From the NCBI GenBank assembly GCA_946413245.1, contig CAMKJS010000003.1, positions 1 through 64,000 on the forward strand: a DNA stretch of 64,000 bases, read 5' to 3'. The translations under genes and the position numbers were made by a program. Under the pieces are notes generated by a model. It had not been told where the DNA came from. It did not search any database and worked only from the letters and a program-made list of their open reading frames with translations. This DNA comes from an uncultured Clostridia bacterium. Lineage in GTDB: Bacteria > Bacillota > Clostridia > Christensenellales > Aristaeellaceae. Below are positions 37,151 to 46,144 of this stretch, piece after piece (the first letter of the stretch is position 1; every line of letters begins with the position of its first letter).

Positions 37151-37954
37151 TTGCTGACATCTGAACTTACTGGGCTGGCTATACAAGGACAGTACGTGTT
37201 TCTGCAGGGTTATCTGCTCAAGGTCCCCTACACCTGGATTGCTTTGGTGGCAGCGGTATATCTGTGGATTTTCCATAAGGAGATCCGTTGGAAAGTGCTG
37301 TTTCCACTGGTGCTGTTCATGATTGCCATCATCAGCAATCCATTAACTTACAAATACAGTTTCGGACGATATTGGCGGATGTTCTGGATCTTCCCCAGGG
37401 GAATCCTGATTGCCATGGCGGTTGTGGATCTCTTCCGGAGGTTTAAGAATCAGTGGATTCGGCTGATCGCACTGGCTGCGGCTGTGCTTCTGATTTTCTT
37501 CACGGGAGCCAGTTGGTTCAACGACAAAACCGTGAAGCCGGCGTATACAGCCTACAAAATAGACGAAGGGCTGCCGGAACTATGTGATCGGATGCTGGAG
37601 GAGAATCCGCATCCGAAGGCGATATTTACCGGTCCCTGGGCACCGCTGATGGTGCGGCAGTATTCCTCGGATATCGAGCTGCTGTGGGGAAGAAATGCTT
37701 ATGGACCGTTTATTCTGCCACTCAGCGCGGAGGCGAAGGCTATTTATAATACTTGGAATTCAAATCCGCACAACTGGGAGGCACTGTTTGCGTACGCGAA
37801 GGAAAACGGATACGATTACATCGGAACAACAACAAAAGGAAAAAAAGTTAAGAATGCAGCGAAGGAAAACGGGTATAAGATTATTGCCGAAGCCGGGGAT
37901 TACTATCTGTTTGCCAACAAGAAACGAAGCATTCAGGCAAAAGGGGATCCCTGA
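37151..37954 (+). CDS. Multi-spanning membrane protein, C-terminal part (DUF6077-like)
   Basis: A 267-aa continuation in the -1 frame relative to 36090-37136. It has four to five membrane spans, then an extracytoplasmic domain of about 110 residues (KAIFTGPWAPLMVRQYSSD, NGYDYIGTTTKGKKVKNAAK). The tail resembles the C-termini of YfhO- and GT-C-like proteins, where a Rossmann-like lobe follows the membrane part. The TTG start follows GGGAGG by about 6 nt, so it could be translated as a separate subunit. A base loss near 37131-37136 is the alternative. Confidence 0.55.
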   Translation: MLTSELTGLAIQGQYVFLQGYLLKVPYTWIALVAAVYLWIFHKEIRWKVLFPLVLFMIAIISNPLTYKYSFGRYWRMFWIFPRGILIAMAVVDLFRRFKNQWIRLIALAAAVLLIFFTGASWFNDKTVKPAYTAYKIDEGLPELCDRMLEENPHPKAIFTGPWAPLMVRQYSSDIELLWGRNAYGPFILPLSAEAKAIYNTWNSNPHNWEALFAYAKENGYDYIGTTTKGKKVKNAAKENGYKIIAEAGDYYLFANKKRSIQAKGDP

Positions 37955-37966
37955 TACGGGTTACGT

Positions 37967-37995
37967 TTGCTTTTTCAAGGCTGCTATGATAATAT
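37967..37995 (+). promoter_or_regulatory. promoter of the Wzz-like gene pair
   Basis: TTGCTT (37967-37972), a 17-nt spacer and TAATAT (37990-37995), about 50 nt before the TTG start at 38044. Confidence 0.55.
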
Positions 37996-38043
37996 GATAT
38001 CTGTATATCCCTGTATGGATGAGCGGAGAAGGAGGGAAGCCGG

Positions 38044-39630
38044 TTGGAGAACAACGGAACGGAAAAGGACAGGCAGATTCAGCTGGTGCTGAATGCGCCC
38101 GGACAGGGGGAGGAGGACTCTATTGACTTGGGCCGGGTGTTCCATAATATGAAACTGAAGGCCCGGGTGTTTGCCTGGGTTCTGGTGCTGTGTATGGTGG
38201 TGGGTTTTTGTGCTCCGTTGTTGCTGTATCAGATCAAGCATCCGGAGCTGACGGTGTCCACCGTGGCGACGCTGGACTATGAGCTGCGGTATAGCTGGGA
38301 AGACCTGCTGGAGATGGCTTCGACTAAAAAGGAGCGAGAGCGTATTACCCAGGCTCAGCTGGCCAACGATGTCACGCAGCTCTTCCGGCAGGTGACGGAC
38401 CTGACGGCGCCGGATCTGACATCGCTGGACCTGAACCAGGTGACCTCCTCCTATGTGCTGAACAACGCCCTGGATGGGATGACCCTGAGCCAGAAGGTGG
38501 ACGCAGAGCAGCTGCGGAAGAATATCACAATTCAGCGGATTCTGACGGAAAAGAGCCGGCAACAGCAGGAACTGATTTCCGGCATGCTCGACAGCAAGAA
38601 CAACGACGCCTACGAACAAGCGCAGAGCATGCGGCTGACCTACAGCAATCAGTTCATTGTAAAGCTGAAAAACGGGTTCGGGGATGAGGAAGAAAAGATA
38701 AAACAGGATCTGGATGACGATGAACTTCGGGCCCTGCTGAACCGGATTATGATCAGCTACAACGAGTATCTGGTGCGGACCTACGCGGATACCCGGCTGC
38801 CCACCGATGAGATTTCCATCATTGACACGGAAGATATGGATATTCTGGAATCTCTGGAGCAGCTGCGGACGGCGGAGCAGAACCTTTACAATTACTGCAA
38901 TAACAAATCCATCCAGGAAAAGAATTACCGCTCCGCGGTGACCGGGCATACCCTGCGGGACTGGATGGAAGCCCTGCAGACCGTGGCGGATACTCACATT
39001 GACTATCTTTACGCTTACGTGTTTGCCGAAGGTATCGCACAGAACCCGGCAGAGCTGGTGTCCAACTACGAATATCAGCTGACCAACGCCCGGCTCTCCC
39101 TGGACGAGGTCAATGCCAACATCGCGGAGACGAAAGAAATCCTGGACAGCTACAAGAACGACAGGATCTTTGTGTCCATGCAGGAGAGCGACGGCTCCCG
39201 GGGGACCACGGATACCACTGCCTATTACAATCAGCTGGTGCAGCAGCAGGCGGCATACTATACGACAAAGCGCAGCCTGGAAACCACGATTGCCGACCTG
39301 GAGAAGAAAATTGCCCGGCTGCTGAACGCGGAAAGCACGGATCTGGGAACCGTGAAGGATGAGCTGGACAGTGCGATTCAGGCCACCTACGCGATCTATC
39401 AGGCTGTGTACGCCCATATGCAGGAAATTCAGGAGGGAACGGCGTTCCTGAACTATGTGCGCCACACGGAAGCTCAGGGGAAGATGGACAACTTCCTGAC
39501 GGCGAATCTAAAGATGATCATCATCGGTGTTGTGGGTGGGGCTGTGATTGCCTGCGGCCTGTGGTTCCTGGCGGCCCTGGCGCCTGAATTCCGGCGGGAT
39601 AACAAAGAAAAGGAGGCGGCGCGGGCATGA
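38044..39630 (+). CDS. Wzz-like chain-length/co-polymerase membrane protein
   Basis: A 528-aa protein with Wzz topology: a short cytoplasmic N-terminus, a first span (VFAWVLVLCMVVGFCAPLLL, about residues 43-62), a long extracytoplasmic region rich in predicted coiled coil (about 70-480) and a second span near the C-terminus (IIIGVVGGAVIACGLWFLAA). No tyrosine-kinase domain is attached. Such proteins set polysaccharide chain length or bridge to an exporter. The TTG start is supported by GGAGGG 7 nt upstream; no ATG fits. The gene overlaps the next, similar gene by 4 bp (ATGA), suggesting a heteromeric pair. Confidence 0.72.
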   Translation: MENNGTEKDRQIQLVLNAPGQGEEDSIDLGRVFHNMKLKARVFAWVLVLCMVVGFCAPLLLYQIKHPELTVSTVATLDYELRYSWEDLLEMASTKKERERITQAQLANDVTQLFRQVTDLTAPDLTSLDLNQVTSSYVLNNALDGMTLSQKVDAEQLRKNITIQRILTEKSRQQQELISGMLDSKNNDAYEQAQSMRLTYSNQFIVKLKNGFGDEEEKIKQDLDDDELRALLNRIMISYNEYLVRTYADTRLPTDEISIIDTEDMDILESLEQLRTAEQNLYNYCNNKSIQEKNYRSAVTGHTLRDWMEALQTVADTHIDYLYAYVFAEGIAQNPAELVSNYEYQLTNARLSLDEVNANIAETKEILDSYKNDRIFVSMQESDGSRGTTDTTAYYNQLVQQQAAYYTTKRSLETTIADLEKKIARLLNAESTDLGTVKDELDSAIQATYAIYQAVYAHMQEIQEGTAFLNYVRHTEAQGKMDNFLTANLKMIIIGVVGGAVIACGLWFLAALAPEFRRDNKEKEAARA

Positions 39631-41141
39631 AAACGATAAAGAAAACGCACTGGCTGCGGAATACTCTGATCGTGCTGATCATCTGCGGGATCCTTGGAAC
39701 GATTATTTCGCTGATTCAGTTTTTTGGGAATCCCGAGAAAACGTATGCCGGCGCTACGCTGCTGTTGTCTTTCAATGGAGCGGGAGACGGAGTGGCTCCC
39801 AACGGGAACGAATATGATATCAATGAGGCTCGCCTGGACGAGGTGCTGGAGAATGCTCTCGAGAAGGCGGAACTGACGGATAAATATACCGCGGAGCAGC
39901 TGCGGGACAACCTGGTAATTACCGGCGCTTATCCTGAAGATATCACGGAGCAGGTTCTGAGCTTCGACAGTCTGCTGGACTTCGCGGCGGATCGTAAACT
40001 GACTGTGACAGACTATTATCCGACAGAATACAGCATTGTTCTGTATAATACTTTCGACTCAACGATCAGTGACAAAAATCTGACTGCCCTGGTGAAAAGT
40101 ATTACGGAAGCCTACCGGGAATACTTCGTGCGGAAGTATTCCGTGAAATGGGACAATGAAATCGGGATGGCGGGCCTGGCCAGCCTGGACTATACCCAGC
40201 AGATGACTGTGCTGAGCCAGAACCTGACTCAGGCGTCCCGCTTCGTGAGTGAAATGTATACCAAGGAACCGGCTTTCAAAGCCGGGGGCATAGGGTTCAA
40301 CGACATATTGGCCCGGCTGCAGAGCCTGAATACCAATGAGGTTTCCCGGCTGGAGGCCAGTATCGTGCAGAACGCCCTGACCAAGCAGGAAAACCGCCTG
40401 CTGACCCAGTATCGCTATCAGATCGAAACCTGGGGCAATCAGAAGGAACACATGCAGGCGGAGCTCAAGGAGCTGGAGACCTTGATTGCCGGATATGAAA
40501 AAGGGGAAATCATTTATCTGAGCACATCCAGCTCTCTGAATCAGGTGGGCGGTACGTCTTCCACGACCTATGATACGCTGGTGCGGCGGCGTACGGATAT
40601 CGTGGCGCAGATTAACCGGATCAGCACAAATATCGCCCAGGTTCAGAAACGCATCGAGGAGCTGGTGGGCACCGGCGCGGTGAGCGAGGAGGCGGCTGCG
40701 GAAGTGATCGCTGCGGCCGAGGAAGCGACTGCGGAAACAGCTGAATCAGGAGCGGCTCCGGAAGGAGAAGCAACGGAAACGGTTTCTGCAGAGACTGCGC
40801 AGCAGGAAACTGTGACAGAGCTGAGTAATGAGGAAAAGGCTGAACTGCATGCACAGCAGACTGCCGAGCTGCAGGGGAAAATCGACAAGCTGGTGAAGAA
40901 ACAGGATGAAGTGATCGCGGATCTGAATACGCTGCTGACGGCCTACAACGAAGAGGAAATGACCGAAGGTACGATTCGCCTGCTGTCAGTGAAAGCACAT
41001 CGGCCGAAGATTCTCTCGGGCACCTTTGTGAAGCAGACGATCAAGGTCGCGGGACCCATCTGCGCGGTAGGCTTCATGGTATGCCTGATTCTGCTGATCC
41101 GCAGCAGAAGGAAAGAAGAGAAGGAAGCGGCGGCTGCGTAA
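39627..41141 (+). CDS. Wzz-like membrane protein, partner of 38044
   Basis: A 504-aa protein of the same plan. The first span is LRNTLIVLIICGILGTIISL (about 10-29), followed by a long outside part with coiled-coil stretches (about 230-320 and 395-450) and a second span (VAGPICAVGFMVCLILLIRS). Between the coils lies an Ala/Glu/Thr-rich low-complexity stretch (about 350-395, EAAAEVIAAAEEATAETAES) that looks like a flexible linker. Translation is coupled to the preceding gene. Relation to Wzz is by topology and context; no enzymatic motif is seen. Confidence 0.68.
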   Translation: MKTIKKTHWLRNTLIVLIICGILGTIISLIQFFGNPEKTYAGATLLLSFNGAGDGVAPNGNEYDINEARLDEVLENALEKAELTDKYTAEQLRDNLVITGAYPEDITEQVLSFDSLLDFAADRKLTVTDYYPTEYSIVLYNTFDSTISDKNLTALVKSITEAYREYFVRKYSVKWDNEIGMAGLASLDYTQQMTVLSQNLTQASRFVSEMYTKEPAFKAGGIGFNDILARLQSLNTNEVSRLEASIVQNALTKQENRLLTQYRYQIETWGNQKEHMQAELKELETLIAGYEKGEIIYLSTSSSLNQVGGTSSTTYDTLVRRRTDIVAQINRISTNIAQVQKRIEELVGTGAVSEEAAAEVIAAAEEATAETAESGAAPEGEATETVSAETAQQETVTELSNEEKAELHAQQTAELQGKIDKLVKKQDEVIADLNTLLTAYNEEEMTEGTIRLLSVKAHRPKILSGTFVKQTIKVAGPICAVGFMVCLILLIRSRRKEEKEAAAA

Positions 41142-41213
41142 GCTGCTTTGCCGTAAAATGGTTTATCGTTACGGGCTCTGCTGCCGCGGAGTCCGTAATT
41201 CTTTTGGGCAAAA

Positions 41214-41242
41214 TGGACAGAATATGCATTCTATGATAAAAT
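41214..41242 (+). promoter_or_regulatory. sigma-A promoter for the GT/LRR fusion gene
   Basis: TGGACA (41214-41219), a 17-nt spacer and TAAAAT (41237-41242), 55 nt before the start at 41297. Confidence 0.62.
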
Positions 41243-41296
41243 GAACTTCAGCCTGAATCCCGGCCTGATATCTTCGGACGGATGGGAGGAATGACC

Positions 41297-43759
41297 ATGC
41301 GTGAAACAAATACAAGAGCCCGTTGCGGCCTCTTTTTTGCCGCGGTATTGGTGCTGAGCGCCGCTGTGCGCTGCGCGCTGGCGCTGCTGCCTTCCCGTAC
41401 GGCGGCGATTTACGGGGATGAACTGCTGGCGCTGGAGATCGCCAAGAACATCCGGGCGGGCGGTGGGATTGCTTTGTACCACACGCCGGTGGCCTTCCTC
41501 CGGGTGCTGTACCCCCTGCTGCTGTCCCCCTTCTGGATGATCCGGGATGCGGGGGTGCGGCTGGCGGCGATGTCCGTGTTCAACGCCCTGCTGATGACTT
41601 CCGCCCTGATTCCCGGCTGGCTGCTGGCCCGCCGGCTGCTGAAGGAAGCCTGGCAGATCCGCCTGTCCCTGCTGTTCCTGGCCCTGGCGCCGGATATGGG
41701 GCTGGCGGTGCCCTTTCTGGCGGACGCCCTGTATTTTCCCCTGCTGCTGTGGGGTGTTTATTTCTTCGTGCGTTTTCTGCAGAAGCCGGAGAGCCGGGTC
41801 TTTCCGGCGGTGCTGGGATGCTGGGCCTGCCTGCTGGTGCTGACGAAGGGAAGCGGCTGGGCTTTCCTGGCGGCCGTTCTGGTCGCTGCCGGAGCAAACC
41901 GGGAAGGTTCCCGGGGGCAGCGGGTGCGCCATGTGCTGGTCTGCCTTGGGACATTTCTTGTGCCGTGGCTGGCGGTGCGGCTGCTGTGCGGCGGGCTGAG
42001 CTTCTCCGCCGTTTCCGCCCTGTTTGCCGAAATGACCGGGCCGGGGCGGGTATTCTTCGCCGTGTATTCCGCGGTGCTGCTGCTGTTCTGGTTTGCGCTT
42101 TCCCTGGGCTTTTTCCCGGCCGTGCTGCCCCTGTCGCGGGCGGGAAGCCTTTCCCACGGGAAAAAGAGGCTGCTGCTGTTTGCCGCCCTGTACGGCGTGC
42201 TGACTGCTGTCGGCTCGGCATTCGCGGCTGCGGGCGGCGACCTGGATGAAAACCGGGTGCAGCTGCGGATGATGATCGGAGCGTTTTATCCCTTCCTGCT
42301 GCTGTTTTTCGCGCTGCCGGAATCCCCGGAGGAGGGAAAGCCCAGTCCCTGGGCGCTTCTGTGGGGAGCGGGGCTGGCGCTGCTGTTTGCCGCCGCGCCG
42401 GTGCTGCGGAGCGTGGTGGACGCGCCCGGGCTGCACGCCTGGGCGGCGCTGCGGCAGAACAATGCCGCTTTTGACTGGATTCTGCGGGGCGGAGCCGCGG
42501 CGACGGCGCTGGCCGGCTATCTGCTATACCGCCGCTTTGGGATGAAAGCGCTGCGCGGCTTTCTGCTGCCCCTGGTGGGAGCTGCCATGGTGCTGAATCA
42601 GTTCGCGTTCCTGCGGGATGTACGGCAGGAGGAGACCGCGCCTTCCGGGAAGATCGTGCAGGAGGCCGCGGCGCTGGAGGAGGCGCTGCGGGGAGAAGAA
42701 GGGAATCTGCTGATTCTGGCGGAAGAGGCGGAGGACCCGAACCTGAAAGCACTGACTGCCCGGGTCAGCCGGAACGGATATCTGCTGCTGCGGAAGGATC
42801 TGCTGACCATGGCCGGGGAGGACGCTTCCGCGCAGCTTTCTATGGCGACGACGAAAATTCCGTATCTGTTTAACGAATACGCGCCGGGTGAAAGTGTTGC
42901 TCCCGGGCTGATCGATCTGGTTCTGTGCCCGGCGGGCATGAAGGCGCTGGACGCGGAAAGCTACGAGGACATCACTCCGGAAGGGGTGAGCAGATGGCGG
43001 CTGCTGCGGGCGAAGGACGCCACGGTGCTGGCGGCGGCGGACCTGGTGTCCCGGCCCCTGGGAGAGGAAATCACCTTCGGGCTGGATCAGGAAGCGAATT
43101 TCCGGAACCTGCCTGTGTCAGGATTCCTGGAACCGGAGGAAGAAAGCACCTGGGCAGCGGGACGGGAGGCTACGGTCATCGTGAAGCCAACCGGCTGGGC
43201 AGGCGAAGACCTGGTGCTGCGCTGGCAATGGACCGCTACGGATCCGCTGCGGGCGGACCCGCTGCCCTGCCAGGTATACGCGGGGGAGACCCTGGTATCC
43301 GAAGAACCTCTTGCCATGAGCGGCGGCCGGAAACGGATTATGATTCCGGCGTCCGCCATCGGGGAGGACGGGAAACTGGTTCTGCGCTTTGTGTTCCCGA
43401 GCATCAAGGAAAGCGCGGAGGTGAACGGGTGGAACCGCACGGCGGCGTTCCGTTCCCTGCGGGTGACGCCTGCGGAGGACGCGTTCTTCGTGCCGTCCGG
43501 TATCCGGGATATTCCGGAGGAGGCCTTTGCGGGGATGAACGCGAAGATGCTTTATCTGGCACCCGGCGTGGCGACGATCGGGTCGAAGGCTTTCGCGAAC
43601 TGGAAGAATCTGGAGAGAGTGTATATTCCCGCGACGGTGTGGAATATTGCGGAGGACGCGTTTGAGGGGTGTCCCGACACCATGGTATGGGTCGGGCCGG
43701 CCAACGGAACGGCGAAGAAGTTTGCGGAAGAGCATGGGATAGCATACGAAATTGAATGA
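41297..43759 (+). CDS. GT-C-like membrane glycosyltransferase fused to LRR_5 repeats
   Basis: An 820-aa protein. Residues 1-450 contain about eleven membrane spans. After the first one, AAIYGDELLALEIAKNIRAG has the D-E pair that is catalytic in GT-C enzymes using lipid-linked sugars. Residues 450-720 are an extracytoplasmic mixed domain. Residues about 730-815 are BspA-type LRR_5 repeats (IRDIPEEAFAGMNAKMLYLA, ATIGSKAFANWKNLERVYIP, WNIAEDAFEGC). Joining a GT-C-like core to a BspA leucine-rich tail is unusual. The tail may hold a protein acceptor or the cell wall (inference). ATG 41297 has GGGAGGA 6 nt upstream. Confidence 0.75.
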   Translation: MRETNTRARCGLFFAAVLVLSAAVRCALALLPSRTAAIYGDELLALEIAKNIRAGGGIALYHTPVAFLRVLYPLLLSPFWMIRDAGVRLAAMSVFNALLMTSALIPGWLLARRLLKEAWQIRLSLLFLALAPDMGLAVPFLADALYFPLLLWGVYFFVRFLQKPESRVFPAVLGCWACLLVLTKGSGWAFLAAVLVAAGANREGSRGQRVRHVLVCLGTFLVPWLAVRLLCGGLSFSAVSALFAEMTGPGRVFFAVYSAVLLLFWFALSLGFFPAVLPLSRAGSLSHGKKRLLLFAALYGVLTAVGSAFAAAGGDLDENRVQLRMMIGAFYPFLLLFFALPESPEEGKPSPWALLWGAGLALLFAAAPVLRSVVDAPGLHAWAALRQNNAAFDWILRGGAAATALAGYLLYRRFGMKALRGFLLPLVGAAMVLNQFAFLRDVRQEETAPSGKIVQEAAALEEALRGEEGNLLILAEEAEDPNLKALTARVSRNGYLLLRKDLLTMAGEDASAQLSMATTKIPYLFNEYAPGESVAPGLIDLVLCPAGMKALDAESYEDITPEGVSRWRLLRAKDATVLAAADLVSRPLGEEITFGLDQEANFRNLPVSGFLEPEEESTWAAGREATVIVKPTGWAGEDLVLRWQWTATDPLRADPLPCQVYAGETLVSEEPLAMSGGRKRIMIPASAIGEDGKLVLRFVFPSIKESAEVNGWNRTAAFRSLRVTPAEDAFFVPSGIRDIPEEAFAGMNAKMLYLAPGVATIGSKAFANWKNLERVYIPATVWNIAEDAFEGCPDTMVWVGPANGTAKKFAEEHGIAYEIE

Positions 43760-43786
43760 ACCATGTTTCGTTCAATTGTCAGCCGA

Positions 43787-43952
43787 GGAGAATTTCGCGT
43801 CTGCGGACGCGACCAGGGCTTTCCTTCCCGCAACCTCAATAGTCGTAACTCCACACAGTGGAGATTACTCCTTTTCGGTTGACCTCAGCTCTGACAAGCA
43901 TCCCGCCGCTGGCGGTTGTCAGCGCTTCGCCCCCGGACCTTCGGTTACATAA
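43787..43952. repeat. structured intergenic repeat, family B copy 1
   Basis: It begins with hairpin TCGCGT-ctgcgg-ACGCGA (43795-43812) followed by CCAGGGCTTTCC. Hairpins CTCCAC/GTGGAG (43849-43863) and CTGACAA...TTGTCAG with inner CCGCC/GGCGG (43891-43922) come next, and it ends in CCCGGACCTTCGG. Copy 2 at 56125-56300 shares the first hairpin (stem changed, loop kept), the CCAGGGCTTTCC string and the GGACCTTCGG end, with different inner arms. Confidence 0.65.
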
Positions 43953-43978
43953 ACAAGCAAGAGGTGAAAACAGTACAG

Positions 43979-44767
43979 ATGGAACGCATCGGAGATACTC
44001 TGAAAGAGATCTGGGCGTACCGGATGATGGTGCGGTCCCTGGTGCATAAGGATCTGCGCGGGCGGTACCAGGCCAGCGTGCTGGGGTTTCTGTGGACGTT
44101 CATCGTGCCGCTGTGCCAGCTGCTGGTGTACACCGTGGTGTTTTCCGTGATCCTGCGCAGCCAGATGGAGAAGTTCTATCTGTATCTGTTCGTGGCGCTG
44201 ATCCCCTGGAACTTTTTCTCCGCCTGCCTGACCACCGGCTCCGGGTGCATCCTGTATCAGGGGTCCCTGGTGAACAAGATTTACTTTCCCCGGGAAGTGG
44301 TGCCCATCGCCTACGTCACCAGCGCCTTTGTGAACATGTGCTACTGCGGCGTGGTGGTGTTCGCGGTGTGCCTGATTTCCGGCGTGCGGTTCACTTTTGC
44401 CGGGCTGCTGTGCCTGCCCCTGGTGATGCTGGAGCAGTACATGTTCGTGCTGGGAGTGACGATGATCACCAGCTCGGTGAACGTGTATTTCCGGGACCTG
44501 GAGCATATTCTGACGATCCTCAGCATGGCCTGGATGTTCATGACGCCCATCATGTACGACATGAGCATGGTGCCGGAGAAGCTGCAGCCCCTGTTCCGGC
44601 TGAACCCGATGACGGGATACATCATGTCGTACCGGGATATCCTGTACTGGGGTACGGTGCCTGATGCGGGGCGGCTGGCGATCTCCGGGGCGGTGGGCTT
44701 CCTGGTGATGGCGGCGGGGTTCGCGGTGTTCGGGCGGCTGAAGCGCCGGTTCTCGGAGGTGATGTGA
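43979..44767 (+). CDS. Polysaccharide/teichoic acid ABC exporter, permease (Wzm/TagG type)
   Basis: A 262-aa ABC-2 membrane protein with six spans. The N-terminal amphipathic part has VRSLVHKDLRGRYQASVLGF, the standard Wzm/TagG opening (L-x-x-R-D-x-K-x-R-Y-x-x-x-x-L-G). It moves a finished lipid-linked glycan across the membrane with the adjacent ATPase. The start is ATG 43979 (GAGGTGA 11 nt upstream); a GTG at 43964 in frame is an option. The gene ends one base before its ATPase gene, so they form one unit. Confidence 0.9.
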   Translation: MERIGDTLKEIWAYRMMVRSLVHKDLRGRYQASVLGFLWTFIVPLCQLLVYTVVFSVILRSQMEKFYLYLFVALIPWNFFSACLTTGSGCILYQGSLVNKIYFPREVVPIAYVTSAFVNMCYCGVVVFAVCLISGVRFTFAGLLCLPLVMLEQYMFVLGVTMITSSVNVYFRDLEHILTILSMAWMFMTPIMYDMSMVPEKLQPLFRLNPMTGYIMSYRDILYWGTVPDAGRLAISGAVGFLVMAAGFAVFGRLKRRFSEVM

Positions 44768-44768
44768 G

Positions 44769-45980
44769 ATGGCGGAGACACTGGAAAAACCTGTGGTGAT
44801 CGACGTGCAGCACATCGCCAAGCAGTTCCGGGTATATGAGGACGGCAGCGCCACCATGAAGGAGAAGATCCTTTTCCGGGCGCGGAGGAAATACGAGGTG
44901 CACCCGGTGCTCCGGGATATCTCCTTCCAGGTGCGGAAGGGAGAAGCCCTGGGGCTTATCGGGGTCAACGGCAGCGGCAAGAGCACCACGCTGAAGGTGC
45001 TGACCAGGATCCTGTATCCCGACAGCGGAACCCTGAAGATGACCGGGCGGGTATCCAGCCTGCTGGAGCTGGGGGCCGGATTCCATCCGGACCTGAGCGG
45101 GCGGGAAAACATCTATATCAACGCCTCCGTGTTCGGCCTGAGCCGGAAGGAGATCGACCGGCGGCTGCAGGGGATCATCGACTTCAGTGAGCTGGAGGCG
45201 TTTATCGACACGCCGGTGCGGACCTATTCCTCCGGCATGTTCATGCGGCTGGCCTTTGCCGTGGCGGTAAACGTGGACGCGGACATCCTGCTGATCGACG
45301 AGATTCTGGCGGTGGGGGACGCGGGCTTCCAGGCCAAATGCTTCCAGAAGATGCAGGAGATCAAGGCCGGGGGCACCACCATCGTGATCGTGAGCCACAA
45401 CCTGAACCAGATCGAGCAGATCTGCGAGCGGACCATCTGGATCGACGGCGGCTATATCCGGAAGGAGGGAAGGCCCCGGGACGTGCATCCCCAGTACCTG
45501 GCCTTCATGGCGGAAAAGGAGCTGGCGAACCGGGCGGCTGACGCGCCGGAAGACGAGGAACGCACGGGAACCGGGGAAGCCCGGATGGAGAAGATCACCG
45601 TGCTGGACGGGGAGGGAAAGGAACGGAAAACGTTTACCCCGTGGGAACCCATCACCGTACGGATCGACTATACCGCGGAGAAGGAGCTGCCCGGGGCGGC
45701 AGCGGCCGTTTCCCTGTACCGGGGGGACACCTATCTCTTCAGCGCCGACACCCTGGCGGACACGGCTGAGCCCCTGAAGCTGCGGACAAAGGGAGCGCTG
45801 GAGCTGTGTATCGACAATCTGCCGGCGGCCGGCGGCGTTTATACCCTGGATCTGGCGCTTCGGCGCTCCGACGGGCTGGAATACGACCATATCCGGCGGG
45901 CAGCGGAAATCGCCATCGCGGAAAGCGCGCAGGCCGGGGGAATTTTCTCCCTGAAGCGCAGCTGGCGCCATACGGACTGA
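44769..45980 (+). CDS. Polysaccharide/teichoic acid ABC exporter, ATPase (Wzt/TagH type)
   Basis: A 403-aa ATPase. The nucleotide-binding domain (about 1-245) has Walker A GVNGSGKSTTLKVL, GLGAGFHPDLSGRENIY-type sequence (ELGAGFHPDLSGRENIYINA), signature YSSGMFMRLAFAV and Walker B DILLIDEILAVGD. These D-L-S-G-R-E-N features mark the Wzt/TagH group. A C-terminal beta-sandwich-like domain (about 280-395), with KRTFTPWEPITVRIDY-like strands, corresponds to the glycan-recognising domain of Wzt. So recognition of a chain-end modification is possible. ATG follows GGAGGTGATGTGAG. Confidence 0.92.
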   Translation: MAETLEKPVVIDVQHIAKQFRVYEDGSATMKEKILFRARRKYEVHPVLRDISFQVRKGEALGLIGVNGSGKSTTLKVLTRILYPDSGTLKMTGRVSSLLELGAGFHPDLSGRENIYINASVFGLSRKEIDRRLQGIIDFSELEAFIDTPVRTYSSGMFMRLAFAVAVNVDADILLIDEILAVGDAGFQAKCFQKMQEIKAGGTTIVIVSHNLNQIEQICERTIWIDGGYIRKEGRPRDVHPQYLAFMAEKELANRAADAPEDEERTGTGEARMEKITVLDGEGKERKTFTPWEPITVRIDYTAEKELPGAAAAVSLYRGDTYLFSADTLADTAEPLKLRTKGALELCIDNLPAAGGVYTLDLALRRSDGLEYDHIRRAAEIAIAESAQAGGIFSLKRSWRHTD

Positions 45981-46074
45981 CCGGTCCGGACGTTTGCCGG
46001 GCTGTGAAACCCATAAAATATTAAGCAAATGTGAAAAAATGTGAAAAAATCGCGGTGAAAACGTCAAAAAATAG

Positions 46075-46103
46075 TTGCAAAACAGGGAAGTATCCATTAT
46101 AAT
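46075..46103 (+). promoter_or_regulatory. sigma-A promoter of the LRR_5 surface protein gene
   Basis: TTGCAA (46075-46080), a 17-nt spacer and a perfect TATAAT (46098-46103), 41 nt before the start at 46145. An AT-rich stretch with a GTGAAAAAAT repeat lies upstream and may act as an UP element. Confidence 0.78.
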
Positions 46104-46144
46104 CAAAGGACCAAACGGGTTTTTTGGATGGGAGGTTTATGCAA

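Noticed and set aside
41231-42752. Long minus-strand frames rich in Arg, Gln and Pro
   Set aside because: Antisense to the GT-C/LRR_5 gene; low-complexity composition and no start signal.
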